From the NCBI RefSeq assembly GCF_042658845.1, contig NZ_JBHSRI010000002.1:620001-684000 (forward strand): DNA of 64,000 nucleotides, in the 5' to 3' direction. The stretch comes from Paenisporosarcina macmurdoensis (GTDB lineage: Bacteria; Bacillota; Bacilli; Bacillales_A; Planococcaceae). Shown one piece after another: positions 51,027 through 60,222 of this stretch. The notes beneath the pieces were generated by a model, which ran no database searches, was not told the origin of the DNA, and saw only the letters and a program-made list of their open reading frames with translations. Position 1 is the first letter of the stretch. Each line of letters starts with the position of its first letter. A program made the position numbers and the translations under genes.

Positions 51027-51932
51027 CTATGTTTGTTGTTGTATTTGATATAACCTAAACATGCCCGTATCAATAGGCCTTGAAACGCAAGGGGCGATAA
51101 TGGATACCGCTTTACATAGTAAATTCAAATCAATCCCAGTTTGAACTCCCATTGTATGTAGCATATTCACCACATCTTCAGTTGCTACATTTCCTGTAGC
51201 TCCAGGGGCAAAAGGACATCCGCCAAGGCCACCAGCTGATGTATCAAAGCGCGAAACACCCGTCAGAAGAGCGGCATATATATTTGCTAATCCCATTTTT
51301 CTTGTGTCATGAAAATGAGCTGTCATTAAAATGTCTGGAATTTCACGAAGTAACAGTGAAAATAAGGCGTAACTTTCTTGTGGATTCGCCATGCCAATTG
51401 TATCGGCCACACTCAGTTCGTCAACACCCCACCTTGCAAACTCTTTACATAATGATAATGTGTCTTCAACTGCAATTTGTCCTTCATATGGACAATGAAA
51501 GGCGGTAGAGATACAAGCACGTACAAAGTAACCTTGTTGTTTTAGGTTTGTAATTAGCGGTTTTAATTCTTCCATGCTTTGAGCTGTCGTTTTGTTAATG
51601 TTTTTCATATTAAACGAATTACTAACCCCTACAAAAACGGCGACACTTTTTGCACCTACTTGTAGTGCTCGTTCAATGCCTTTTGAATTGGGTGTCAAGA
51701 CAAACTGTCTGCCTTGCTTATGAACTCGTTCAACAATTTCAGCTGCATCGGACATTTGTGGTACCCATTTAGGTGACACAAAAGAAGTGATTTCCATCTC
51801 TTGAATACCAGATGCTTGTAGGGCATGTATAAACTCGAGTTTATTTTCGGTCGAAACCTCATTTTTCTCGTTTTGTAAGCCATCTCGTGGACCTACCTCG
51901 ATAATTGTCACATTGTTTGGTAAACTGAACAT
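51027..51932 (-). CDS. Hydroxymethylglutaryl-CoA lyase
   Basis: A 301-residue HMGL-like TIM-barrel enzyme that splits HMG-CoA to acetoacetate and acetyl-CoA, with a role in leucine breakdown. Seen: EVGPRDGLQNEK near the N-terminus, metal ligands in HFHDTRKMGLAN (HxH) and the GGLGGCPFAPGATGNVATED signature with the catalytic Cys. AAGGAGGGATG precedes the start. It is divergent from the thiolase gene, which would use its acetoacetyl product. Confidence 0.9.
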   Translation of the reverse strand: MFSLPNNVTIIEVGPRDGLQNEKNEVSTENKLEFIHALQASGIQEMEITSFVSPKWVPQMSDAAEIVERVHKQGRQFVLTPNSKGIERALQVGAKSVAVFVGVSNSFNMKNINKTTAQSMEELKPLITNLKQQGYFVRACISTAFHCPYEGQIAVEDTLSLCKEFARWGVDELSVADTIGMANPQESYALFSLLLREIPDILMTAHFHDTRKMGLANIYAALLTGVSRFDTSAGGLGGCPFAPGATGNVATEDVVNMLHTMGVQTGIDLNLLCKAVSIIAPCVSRPIDTGMFRLYQIQQQT

Positions 51933-52014
51933 ATCATCCCTCCTTCATTCTATTGTAATGATGATATAGGGGTGCTAGCAAATATATTTTCATATTGGAT
52001 TAGGGGGAGTTACA

Positions 52015-53202
52015 TTGTCAACAAGAGAAGTAGTTGTCGTGAGTGCTGTTCGTACAGCAATAGGTTCATTCCAAGGGTCATTAAAAGACGTACCTGCAAC
52101 TAAATTAGGTGCGCTTGTCATAAAAGAAGCATTAATAAAAGCGGGTATTGAACCAAATCAAGTAAGTGAAGTTATCATGGGGAATGTATTGCAAGCTGGA
52201 CTAGGTCAAAATCCTGCACGTCAAGCAGCAATTTTTGCAGGTCTTCCTGAAACAATTCCATCGATGACGATTAACAAAGTATGTGGATCTGGTTTGAAAG
52301 CGGTTCATTTAGCTACACAAGCGATCCTTTCCGGAGATGCTGATATCGTTGTAGCGGGTGGATTTGAAAATATGAGTCAAGCACCATACTTATTAAAGAA
52401 TGCTCGTGAAGGATATCGAATGGGTGATCAAAAAGTAGTGGATAGTATGGTTTCTGACGGTTTATGGTGTGCGTTTAATGATTATCATATGGGTCAAACG
52501 GCAGAAAATTTATGTGATCGTTACGGAATTTCTCGTGAGCAACAAGATGAATTCTCTGCTCGTTCACAGGAACGTGCAGTTCAAGCGATTGATTCAGGTA
52601 AATTTAAAGAAGAAATTGTTGCAGTTGAAATTCCACAACGAAAAGGGGATCCGATTGTTTTTGATACGGACGAATACCCGAAACGTGGAACGACAGCAGA
52701 AAAACTAGGCAAGTTGCGTCCTGCATTCAAAAAAGAAGGTAGCGTTACAGCAGGAAATGCTTCTGGGATTAACGATGGTGCAGCAGCAGTTGTCGTAATG
52801 TCTAGAGAAAAAGCTGACGAGTTAGGCTTAACGCCAATGGCTACGATTGTTGCAAATGCTTCTGCAGGGGTTGATCCATCAGTAATGGGAATTGGTCCTG
52901 TACAAGCTGTTAAAAATGTTTTTGCAAAATCAGGACTTTCAATGGCTGATATAGACTTAGTAGAAGCGAATGAAGCCTTTGCAGCACAATCGATTGCAGT
53001 AGATCGTGAACTAGCTTTCGATCATGATAAACTAAACGTTAACGGTGGAGCTATTGCTTTAGGACATCCAATCGGTGCAAGTGGAGCACGTATCTTCGTT
53101 TCTCTACTTCATGAAATGGCCAAGCAAGATGCGAAAACAGGTTTAGCAACATTATGTATAGGTGGCGGACAAGGTGTCGCTACAATCGTTAAAAGAGCTT
53201 AA
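52015..53202 (+). CDS. Acetyl-CoA C-acetyltransferase (thiolase)
   Basis: A 395-residue thiolase: TTG start with AGGGGGAGTT upstream. The acylated Cys is in TINKVCGSGLKAVHLA (about residue 89), the C-terminal pair is GHPIGASGAR (His) and LCIGGGQGVA (Cys). It interconverts two acetyl-CoA and acetoacetyl-CoA. Divergent from HMG-CoA lyase; together they fit short-chain acyl metabolism. Confidence 0.95.
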   Translation: MSTREVVVVSAVRTAIGSFQGSLKDVPATKLGALVIKEALIKAGIEPNQVSEVIMGNVLQAGLGQNPARQAAIFAGLPETIPSMTINKVCGSGLKAVHLATQAILSGDADIVVAGGFENMSQAPYLLKNAREGYRMGDQKVVDSMVSDGLWCAFNDYHMGQTAENLCDRYGISREQQDEFSARSQERAVQAIDSGKFKEEIVAVEIPQRKGDPIVFDTDEYPKRGTTAEKLGKLRPAFKKEGSVTAGNASGINDGAAAVVVMSREKADELGLTPMATIVANASAGVDPSVMGIGPVQAVKNVFAKSGLSMADIDLVEANEAFAAQSIAVDRELAFDHDKLNVNGGAIALGHPIGASGARIFVSLLHEMAKQDAKTGLATLCIGGGQGVATIVKRA

Positions 53203-53220
53203 GTAAGAAGGTGAATAGAA

Positions 53221-53481
53221 ATGGCAAAAAAGAAACAGAAACAGCATGGGCACAAACAACCTGAACGCTCTGAGAGAGAGCCCGGGAACACATTAGCCGA
53301 TCAACTTCAAAATGATGTAGTAGAAAAATTGAAGTTAGCCAAGAAACAGATGCAAGATGCTGAGCGTGAGCAAGAAGAAGAACGCCAAGCACAAGCAGCA
53401 TTCGATCGAAAACAAAAAGAAAAGAATAAATCATTTGCTGAACTGCTAGATGATTATGACATGAAGGGCAATAAATTTTAA
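53221..53481 (+). CDS. yqkE: DUF3886 protein YqkE
   Basis: An 86-residue highly charged protein with a central coiled coil (EKLKLAKKQMQDAEREQEEE) and a C-terminal FAELLDDYDMKG motif, as in YqkE. It precedes yqkF as in B. subtilis; function unknown. Confidence 0.75.
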   Translation: MAKKKQKQHGHKQPERSEREPGNTLADQLQNDVVEKLKLAKKQMQDAEREQEEERQAQAAFDRKQKEKNKSFAELLDDYDMKGNKF

Positions 53482-53484
53482 TCA

Positions 53485-53523
53485 AAAGCGCCAAAGAGTT
53501 TTTAACCTCTTTGGCGCTTTTTT
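53485..53523 (+). terminator. Terminator after yqkE
   Basis: A 14-bp stem (53485-53498 with 53507-53520) with an eight-base loop and T-tract. Confidence 0.88.
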
Positions 53524-53643
53524 AAATGTGAGATAATCCGAGGGACAACAACTTATATGATGATTGTCGCAACTTCTCTCGGTATTGTCGCAACTATCCA
53601 ATTTCCGCCTAATTTCCGTTGGAGATTTTAAAACAAACTTCAA

Positions 53644-53682
53644 AAAAGACCTGATTCGCTTCTTAGGCGATTCAGATCTTTT
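53644..53682 (-). terminator. Terminator of yqkF
   Basis: An imperfect stem around CCTGATTCGC / GCGATTCAG; on the minus strand it is followed by six T. It lies just past the yqkF stop. Confidence 0.65.
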
Positions 53683-53691
53683 TGAAACTCC

Positions 53692-54594
53692 TTATATGCG
53701 ATGTCCTGTGTATCGGTCATCTCGAATTAAATCCTTAACCTGTTCTAAACTATTAGCAGAAATCGATTGATGATATGCATGCATGGTGCTAGCTATCTGT
53801 TCTTGTGAGCTAGCACCTGCTAAGATGGCTGACACTTGTTTATGTTGTAAAACGAATGCTAGTGCCATACTAATCAAATCTTCAGCGTAATGATCGAGTT
53901 TTGATATCGTATCAATTAACGCTTCTTTGCTATATTCTCCGTATCCTTTAGACTGTTCTACACGTTTCATTGCTTCAGCTGTAAGCAAACCCTTAGCGAG
54001 TGTTCCACGTGTTACGACACTGGCGCCGTGCCCTTCGATGAGCTTGAACCACTCTTCAGGTCTACGGTCTAGCATACTATACTGCATCATGACCGAGGCT
54101 GCTTCGCTCGTTGATAAGAAGCGATCAATCACGTTAGGACGAATGGAGGAAATTCCATAGGCACGAATAAGTCCCTCTTTTTTTAGGGATTCAAAAGCAT
54201 CGACGGCTTCTTCCAAATCATCTTCCATCGTGCCGCCGTGGAGTTGATATAAATCTAGATATTCAGTTTGAAGTCGGACTAAACTTTCTTTTACTTGTGT
54301 CGTAATATAGGATTTTGACGAATCCCAAACCCATCCGGAGCCATCCTCGTTCCATTTGTTACCTACCTTGGTGGCAAGGAAGATATCTTGTCGTTTGTCT
54401 TTCAGTGCATGTCCGACAACCACTTCATTTGCGCCTTTATCATATAAATCGGCAGTATCGAAGTAGCTAATGCCATGGTCGATCGCTGCATCAACAATTT
54501 TTTTAGCTTCTTCTTTGTTTGGGGGAAGAGACATACACCCTAGCCCGATTTCTGAAACATATAAACCGCTTTGTCCAAGTTCGCGTTTTTTCAT
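53692..54594 (-). CDS. yqkF: Aldo/keto reductase YqkF
   Basis: A 300-residue aldo/keto reductase. The catalytic tetrad residues appear in YFDTADLYDKG (Asp and Tyr), the Lys in FLATKVGNKWN and the His in YQLHGG. SIRPNVIDRFL and ILAGASSQEQI match the NADP-binding parts. NADPH-dependent carbonyl reduction is known for the family; the substrate is not. It is divergent from nudF. Confidence 0.88.
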   Translation of the reverse strand: MKKRELGQSGLYVSEIGLGCMSLPPNKEEAKKIVDAAIDHGISYFDTADLYDKGANEVVVGHALKDKRQDIFLATKVGNKWNEDGSGWVWDSSKSYITTQVKESLVRLQTEYLDLYQLHGGTMEDDLEEAVDAFESLKKEGLIRAYGISSIRPNVIDRFLSTSEAASVMMQYSMLDRRPEEWFKLIEGHGASVVTRGTLAKGLLTAEAMKRVEQSKGYGEYSKEALIDTISKLDHYAEDLISMALAFVLQHKQVSAILAGASSQEQIASTMHAYHQSISANSLEQVKDLIRDDRYTGHRI

Positions 54595-54664
54595 CTGTCA
54601 GCCTCCTCATTTCATTCATGGTACAATTGTGTGTGCAAATAGACAAATGGAAAGGGTGGAACAC

Positions 54665-55213
54665 ATGAAAAAATACGAAGAAAAATCCATTTCTTCTACA
54701 CCAATTTATGAAGGGAAAGTTATTTCACTTAGAGTAGACGAGGTAAGCTTGCCAAACGGTAAAACTTCGAAAAGAGAATTAATCAAACACCCTGGAGCAG
54801 TGGCGATTATACCCATTACTTCAGAAGGGAAAATCGTCTTTGTCGAACAATACCGAAAAGCGCTCGAACGCTCTCTTATCGAAACCCCTGCAGGTAAACT
54901 AGAGCCAGGTGAAGAGCCGGCAACCACAGCAAGAAGAGAACTGGAAGAAGAAACCGGCTACTCTTGCGAAAAATTAACCCATATTCAATCGTTTGCTACT
55001 TCACCAGGATTTGCAGATGAAATCATCCATGTCTACGTGGCAGAAGGACTCTCTAAAATTAAAAATCCTGCTGCACTCGATGAAGACGAATTTGTTGAAA
55101 TTATCGAAGCAACCATTGAGGAAGCTGAAGAAATGATGAAAAACGGACAGATTTTTGATGCCAAAACGGCTTACAGTGTTTTATGGGCAAAAGAATATTT
55201 ACTAAAAAGATGA
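54665..55213 (+). CDS. nudF: ADP-ribose pyrophosphatase NudF
   Basis: 182 residues from ATG 54665. The Nudix box is GKLEPGEEPATTARRELEEE followed by TGY (about residues 79-101), and IVFVEQYRKALERSLIETP precedes it. It hydrolyses ADP-ribose to AMP and ribose 5-phosphate. It lies between yqkF and spoIIM as in B. subtilis. Confidence 0.9.
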   Translation: MKKYEEKSISSTPIYEGKVISLRVDEVSLPNGKTSKRELIKHPGAVAIIPITSEGKIVFVEQYRKALERSLIETPAGKLEPGEEPATTARRELEEETGYSCEKLTHIQSFATSPGFADEIIHVYVAEGLSKIKNPAALDEDEFVEIIEATIEEAEEMMKNGQIFDAKTAYSVLWAKEYLLKR

Positions 55214-55264
55214 ATGGATGATACTGGGACACGCATAAGCTAATCTATGAAAGGTAGGTGGCGA

Positions 55265-55783
55265 ATGTTGACTCGGTCATTCCCATTATTATTTTTACTA
55301 GGTTTGCTTGTCATCGGATACTTAGGTGGATTGTGGTTGTATTCAAAAATGCCTTATGATCAAGTTGAAAAAGTCATCAATTGGCTCGATCCTAGACTAT
55401 TAAACGATTATGTTCCTAATGGCTTTGATTCCATTCTTCCTCAACTTGTTACTATATTGCTGTTTCTCCTTTTTGCAACTCACCTTATCCTGAAATATAT
55501 GATTCTATTAATCGGGACTATGAGAGCTGTCTTTTGGGGGATATCTTCTGGCTATTTAATAGCACAGGAAACGGAATTTTGGGCATACGCCCTGTGGTGG
55601 TTCCCTTTCCAATTAATTTATTGTTCCTTATTATTACTCATTGGATTTTTGCTCGTCCCACCACCATCCTCACAAAATCCTGCTAAAAACCGTAGTTTTA
55701 AAGCAATTGGTGTACTAAGTCTTGTTTATATTGTATTAACTGGACTTGAATTATTTGTCCTCCCATACATTCATGGTTTATAA
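55265..55783 (+). CDS. spoIIM: SpoIIM-like membrane protein
   Basis: About 172 residues from ATG 55265 (AGGTAGGTGG upstream; the frame opens at 55247). At least four membrane spans, including RSFPLLFLLGLLVIGYLGGL, TILLFLLFATHLILKYMILL and IYCSLLLLIGFLLVPPP. Place between nudF and fur equals that of spoIIM, whose product works with SpoIID and SpoIIP in septal cell-wall hydrolysis in sporulating cells. The protein is shorter and diverged, so this rests partly on order. Confidence 0.6.
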   Translation: MLTRSFPLLFLLGLLVIGYLGGLWLYSKMPYDQVEKVINWLDPRLLNDYVPNGFDSILPQLVTILLFLLFATHLILKYMILLIGTMRAVFWGISSGYLIAQETEFWAYALWWFPFQLIYCSLLLLIGFLLVPPPSSQNPAKNRSFKAIGVLSLVYIVLTGLELFVLPYIHGL

Positions 55784-55828
55784 TCGATACTAGATTATAA
55801 TAATTATTAAGTGATGAGTTTCTCTATC

Positions 55829-55858
55829 TTGTAAAGGGAAAGTCCCTTTTGGTATAAT
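55829..55858 (+). promoter_or_regulatory. Putative promoter of fur
   Basis: TTGTAA (55829-55834), 18-bp spacer, TATAAT (55853-55858). The spacer holds an AAAGGGA...TCCCTTT inverted repeat that could be an operator. Confidence 0.65.
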
Positions 55859-55882
55859 GAAGGAAGTTTGGGGGGGCGTCAC

Positions 55883-56347
55883 ATGGAGAGCCGTATTGAC
55901 CGGATAAAAAAGCAGCTTCATGGTGCGAGCTATAAACTGACGCCACAACGTGAAGCGACAGTTAGAGTGCTACTTGAAAACGAAGAAGATCATTTGAGCG
56001 CAGAAGATGTGTACCTTCTAGTTAAAAATAAAGCACCTGATATTGGACTTGCAACAGTGTATCGAACACTTGAACTGCTGACAGAACTAAAAGTAGTCGA
56101 TAAAATTAACTTTGGAGACGGTGTTTCACGCTACGATTTGCGACAAGAAGGAGCAGCACACTTCCATCATCATCTCGTATGTATTGAATGTGGAGCCGTA
56201 GATGAAATCCAAGAAGACTTGCTTGAGGATGTAGAAGAAATCGTTGAAAAAAGGTGGAATTTCCAAATTAAAGACCACCGCTTAACATTTCATGGAATCT
56301 GTTGGAGATGTCATGATAAACATGACGAAAATGAATCGTCTGATTGA
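55883..56347 (+). CDS. fur: Ferric uptake regulator Fur
   Basis: 154 residues from ATG 55883. The winged helix (KLTPQREATVRVLLENEEDH, PDIGLATVYRTLELLTE) and metal sites HFHHHLVCIECGAVDEI and CWRCHDKHDE (CxxC pairs) are typical. With iron it represses siderophore and uptake genes. It lies after spoIIM as in B. subtilis. Confidence 0.93.
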   Translation: MESRIDRIKKQLHGASYKLTPQREATVRVLLENEEDHLSAEDVYLLVKNKAPDIGLATVYRTLELLTELKVVDKINFGDGVSRYDLRQEGAAHFHHHLVCIECGAVDEIQEDLLEDVEEIVEKRWNFQIKDHRLTFHGICWRCHDKHDENESSD

Positions 56348-56362
56348 ACATAGACAACCCAC

Positions 56363-56390
56363 AAAAGGATAGCAGATTGCTATCCTTTTT
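56363..56390 (+). terminator. Terminator of fur
   Basis: AAAAGGATAGCA and TGCTATCCTTTT form a 12-bp stem with a GAT loop and T-tract. Confidence 0.88.
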
Positions 56391-56474
56391 TAGTTGCATT
56401 TGAAACAAAAAAATATGCACTAGAAATTAGAATCACCAATATCGAAGATGTGTTTTTCTGAGGAGGGTTTACCT

Positions 56475-57377
56475 ATGATAGAAATGCAAGACGCAGTTGC
56501 AGATTATCTCCATTTCTTAAGGGTCGAGCGACAATTGTCCACTAACACGCTGACTTCTTATGAAAGGGATCTTCAAGTATACATAAAAGATCTTTCAAAG
56601 GTTCAGCAATTAACATCATTAAATGATGTAGAGCGCATTCATATACTTTCACACTTACAATTATTGAAAACAAAAGGGAATTCATCTCGTTCATTAGCCC
56701 GCCATATTTCATCGATTCGCTCGTTCCATCAATTTTTATTACGAGAAAAAGTATCCAACTCAGACCCAACTGTGCATTTAGAGATGCCACAAATGGATCG
56801 AACACTACCAAAAATTTTATCGATTGAAGAAGTAGAAGAATTGATTGCTGCGCCAAATTTAGGGAAACCTCAAGGATTAAGAGACCGTGCATTGTTAGAA
56901 ATACTTTACGCAACCGGCATGCGAATCAGTGAGTGTATTTCATTGAATTTGGAGGATTTACATTTAACCATGGGATTTGTCAGGTGTTTCGGTAAAGGTG
57001 GTAAAGAAAGAATTATTCCATTAGGACGAACAGCTTTGGCTGCTTGTAACGAATATTTAACAGAAGGACGTCCAAAATTGATCAAGCCAACACATCGAAC
57101 AGATGTCATATTTGTCAATCAACGCGGAAAAGGGTTAACGAGACAAGGTGTTTGGAAATTAATGAAAGAGCATGCCATGAAAGCGGGAATTCAAAACGAA
57201 ATAACGCCACATACTTTGCGCCATTCATTTGCCACACACTTAATAGAAAATGGAGCGGATTTGCGAGCAGTTCAAGAAATGCTTGGACATGCAGATATTT
57301 CTACAACTCAAATCTATACGCATGTAAGTAAGACACGATTAAAAGATGTCTATAAACAATTTCACCCACGCGCATAA
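56475..57377 (+). CDS. xerD: Tyrosine recombinase XerD
   Basis: 300 residues from ATG 56475 (GAGGAGGGTTTACC upstream). SAM-like N-terminal domain (LHFLRVERQLSTNTLTSYER), catalytic Arg in ATGMRISECISLN, HTLRHSFATHL (HxxR) and LGHADISTTQIYTHVS (His and Tyr nucleophile). With XerC it resolves chromosome dimers at dif. It lies after fur as in B. subtilis (ripX); the yqzK gene seen between them there is missing. Confidence 0.95.
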   Translation: MIEMQDAVADYLHFLRVERQLSTNTLTSYERDLQVYIKDLSKVQQLTSLNDVERIHILSHLQLLKTKGNSSRSLARHISSIRSFHQFLLREKVSNSDPTVHLEMPQMDRTLPKILSIEEVEELIAAPNLGKPQGLRDRALLEILYATGMRISECISLNLEDLHLTMGFVRCFGKGGKERIIPLGRTALAACNEYLTEGRPKLIKPTHRTDVIFVNQRGKGLTRQGVWKLMKEHAMKAGIQNEITPHTLRHSFATHLIENGADLRAVQEMLGHADISTTQIYTHVSKTRLKDVYKQFHPRA

Positions 57378-57460
57378 TTTTTTCTTACATGTCAGAAGTC
57401 TGACGTGTAATTTTACCAAAAATTTGATAAGATACAGGTAGAAGTTGAAGGAGGATATGT

Positions 57461-58645
57461 ATGTCAAACAAATCATTTAAACGTATTCACTTAGTTGTTA
57501 TGGATTCAGTAGGTATTGGCGAAGCTCCAGATGCCAAAGCTTTCGGAGACGAAGGTTCAGATACATTAGGTCATATTGCAGAAAAAATGAATGGTCTTAA
57601 GATGCCAAACCTTGAGAAAATGGGTCTTTCTAATATTCGCCCGTTCCAAGGCATACAACCGGTAGACATTCCTTCATCCTACTTTGGAAAAATGCAAGAA
57701 GCATCTGTAGGAAAAGATACAATGACTGGCCACTGGGAAATCATGGGCCTTAATATCACTCAGCCATTTAAAGTCTATCCAAATGGCTTCCCTGATGAAT
57801 TAATTAAAACGCTAGAAGAAAAAACTGGACGCAAAGTCATTGGCAATAAACCAGCAAGTGGTACTGAAATATTAGATGAGCTAGGACAAGAACATATGGA
57901 AACCGGTGCAATCATCGTTTACACATCTGCTGATCCTGTCTTGCAAATTGCTGCTCACGAAGAAATTATTCCTCTAGAAGAGTTATATTCTATTTGTGAA
58001 ATTGCACGTGAACTTACATTAGAACCAGAATTTTTAGTGGGCCGTGTGATTGCTCGTCCCTTTAAAGGTCAACCTGGAGCATTCAAGCGCACAACAAATC
58101 GACATGACTATGCGTTGAAACCGTTTGAACGAACTGTCATGAACGAATTAAAAGATGCCAATTACGATGTTATTGCAATCGGCAAAATCTCGGATATTTT
58201 TAACGATGAAGGTGTAACTGAATCCTTAAGAACAGTAGATAATATGGACGGCATGGATAAGTTAGCCCAAGTCGTTACTAAAGATTTCCATGGGATTAGT
58301 TTCTTGAACTTGGTTGATTTTGACGCGTTATATGGACATCGACGGGATCCAATTGGATATGGCGAAGCTTTAGAAGCATTCGATGCTCGCATGCCAGAAG
58401 TGTTAAACGCATTAACGAATGATGATTTGTTAATCATTACAGCGGATCACGGAAACGACCCAACTTTCCCAGGGTCAGATCATACGCGTGAATATGTACC
58501 TTTATTAGCTTATTCCCCTCGTTTTGCAGAAGGCAAAGAACTTCCGCTAAGTGAAACATTTGCTGATATAGGGGCAACAATTGCCGAAAACTTTAATGTA
58601 CCAATGCCGAAATTTGGCCGCAGTTTTCTTTCACATTTAAACTAA
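57461..58645 (+). CDS. deoB: Phosphopentomutase
   Basis: A 394-residue metal-dependent alkaline-phosphatase-superfamily enzyme that interconverts (deoxy)ribose 1- and 5-phosphate. Seen: VVMDSVGIGEAPD (metal Asp), DTMTGHWE (phosphorylated Thr), DFDALYGHRRDP and ITADHGNDPTFPGSDHTRE metal His/Asp. It is paired with pdp for nucleoside use. Confidence 0.96.
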   Translation: MSNKSFKRIHLVVMDSVGIGEAPDAKAFGDEGSDTLGHIAEKMNGLKMPNLEKMGLSNIRPFQGIQPVDIPSSYFGKMQEASVGKDTMTGHWEIMGLNITQPFKVYPNGFPDELIKTLEEKTGRKVIGNKPASGTEILDELGQEHMETGAIIVYTSADPVLQIAAHEEIIPLEELYSICEIARELTLEPEFLVGRVIARPFKGQPGAFKRTTNRHDYALKPFERTVMNELKDANYDVIAIGKISDIFNDEGVTESLRTVDNMDGMDKLAQVVTKDFHGISFLNLVDFDALYGHRRDPIGYGEALEAFDARMPEVLNALTNDDLLIITADHGNDPTFPGSDHTREYVPLLAYSPRFAEGKELPLSETFADIGATIAENFNVPMPKFGRSFLSHLN

Positions 58646-58662
58646 AGGATAGGTGAACATTC

Positions 58663-59967
58663 ATGAGAATGGTCGATTTAATAGAAAAAAAGCGTGATGG
58701 TGAAGAACTAACAACTGAAGAAATCGGTTTTTTCATTGAGCAATACACGAATGGAAATGTTCCCGATTATCAAGCAAGTGCTTTATTAATGGCTATTTAT
58801 TTCCAAGACATGACAGATCGTGAACGTGCAGATTTAACATTAGCGATGGTTGAATCAGGCGATCAAATTGATTTGTCTGGAATTGAAGGAATCAAGGTCG
58901 ACAAACATTCAACTGGTGGAGTTGGGGACACAACAACACTTGTCCTCGGACCTTTAGTTGCAGCTTGTGGAGTTCCCGTTGCAAAAATGAGTGGACGTGG
59001 GTTAGGTCATACAGGTGGGACGATCGATAAATTAGAAGCGATCGAAGGTTTCCATGTTGAGTTAACAACGGAACAATTCACAAAACAAGTGAATGAATTA
59101 AAGTTAGCGGTAATTGGTCAAAGTGGAAATTTAACACCTGCTGATAAAAAACTATATGCACTTCGTGATGTTACCGGAACGGTTAATAGCATCCCGTTAA
59201 TCGCAAGTTCAATTATGAGTAAAAAAATCGCTGCAGGTGCAGATGCCATTGTATTAGATGTAAAAACGGGCGAAGGCGCGTTTATGAAAACAGTTGAAGA
59301 CGCACGTTCACTTGCTAGAGCGATGGTTCAAATCGGCAACAACGTAGGACGCCAAACTATGGCTATTATTTCTGATATGAGCCAACCTTTAGGCTTTGCA
59401 ATTGGAAACTCGTTAGAAGTCAAAGAAGCAATTGATACACTTCGCGGAAAAGGTCCAGCAGACTTAACAGAACTTTGTTTAGTACTAGGTAGCCAAATGG
59501 TTGTTGTTGGCGGGAAAGCGAAGGATCTAGATGAAGCTCGCGCAATGCTTCTTGAAGTAATTGAAAATGGTTCTGCAATTGAAATCTTAAAAGGTTTCAT
59601 TGAAGGACAAGGTGGTAATCCAGCAGTTGTCGATTCACCAGAATTATTACCACAAGCTCAATTCACATTCGAAGTTCCAGCAAAAGAAAGCGGATACGTA
59701 TCATTTATCGAAGCTGATGAAGTAGGTACTGCTGCAATGTTGCTTGGCGCAGGACGTGCAACAAAAGAATCGGTAATCGATTTAGCAGTAGGAATTGTTC
59801 TCCATAAAAAAGTAGGAGACGCAGTTAAAGAAGGCGAATCTCTTGCAACAATCCATTCCAACACTGAGAATGTTGAAAACGTCTTAGCCATTCTCTACAA
59901 ATATATTGAATTCTCAAAAGAACCAACAACAGCACCTAATTTGATTGAAGAAATCATCACACAATAA
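58663..59967 (+). CDS. pdp: Pyrimidine-nucleoside phosphorylase
   Basis: A 434-residue enzyme that phosphorolyses thymidine and uridine. The signature KMSGRGLGHTGGTIDKLEAI and the N-terminal KKRDGEELTTEEI with VDKHSTGGVGDTTTL (phosphate loop) are clear. In B. subtilis a purine phosphorylase (pupG) follows deoB at this place; here a pyrimidine enzyme does. A bidirectional terminator follows. Confidence 0.95.
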   Translation: MRMVDLIEKKRDGEELTTEEIGFFIEQYTNGNVPDYQASALLMAIYFQDMTDRERADLTLAMVESGDQIDLSGIEGIKVDKHSTGGVGDTTTLVLGPLVAACGVPVAKMSGRGLGHTGGTIDKLEAIEGFHVELTTEQFTKQVNELKLAVIGQSGNLTPADKKLYALRDVTGTVNSIPLIASSIMSKKIAAGADAIVLDVKTGEGAFMKTVEDARSLARAMVQIGNNVGRQTMAIISDMSQPLGFAIGNSLEVKEAIDTLRGKGPADLTELCLVLGSQMVVVGGKAKDLDEARAMLLEVIENGSAIEILKGFIEGQGGNPAVVDSPELLPQAQFTFEVPAKESGYVSFIEADEVGTAAMLLGAGRATKESVIDLAVGIVLHKKVGDAVKEGESLATIHSNTENVENVLAILYKYIEFSKEPTTAPNLIEEIITQ

Positions 59968-59980
59968 AATAACAAAAAAA

Positions 59981-60006
59981 GCGGTCTCTCCGGAGATCGC
60001 TTTTTT
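59981..60006. terminator. Bidirectional terminator after pdp
   Basis: GCGGTCTC / GAGATCGC stem (one wobble) with TCCG loop, A-rich left and T-rich right. Confidence 0.85.
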
Positions 60007-60222
60007 TCATGCGCAAATTGGCTAGTGAGACAGATTATGAGAATCAAAGGCGTTTTTAAACTATTTATAAAATAAACTGTGGCATGGAGGCATTTGGTTG
60101 GGATGAACATTAGACGGATGTTTAAGAGTCATTTTGTTACTTACCAAAGATGAACTATTATTATTTGCCAAGCGAAACAACCAAAATGGTAATGTCAGAG
60201 CCTCTCAAGAACAATACTTTAT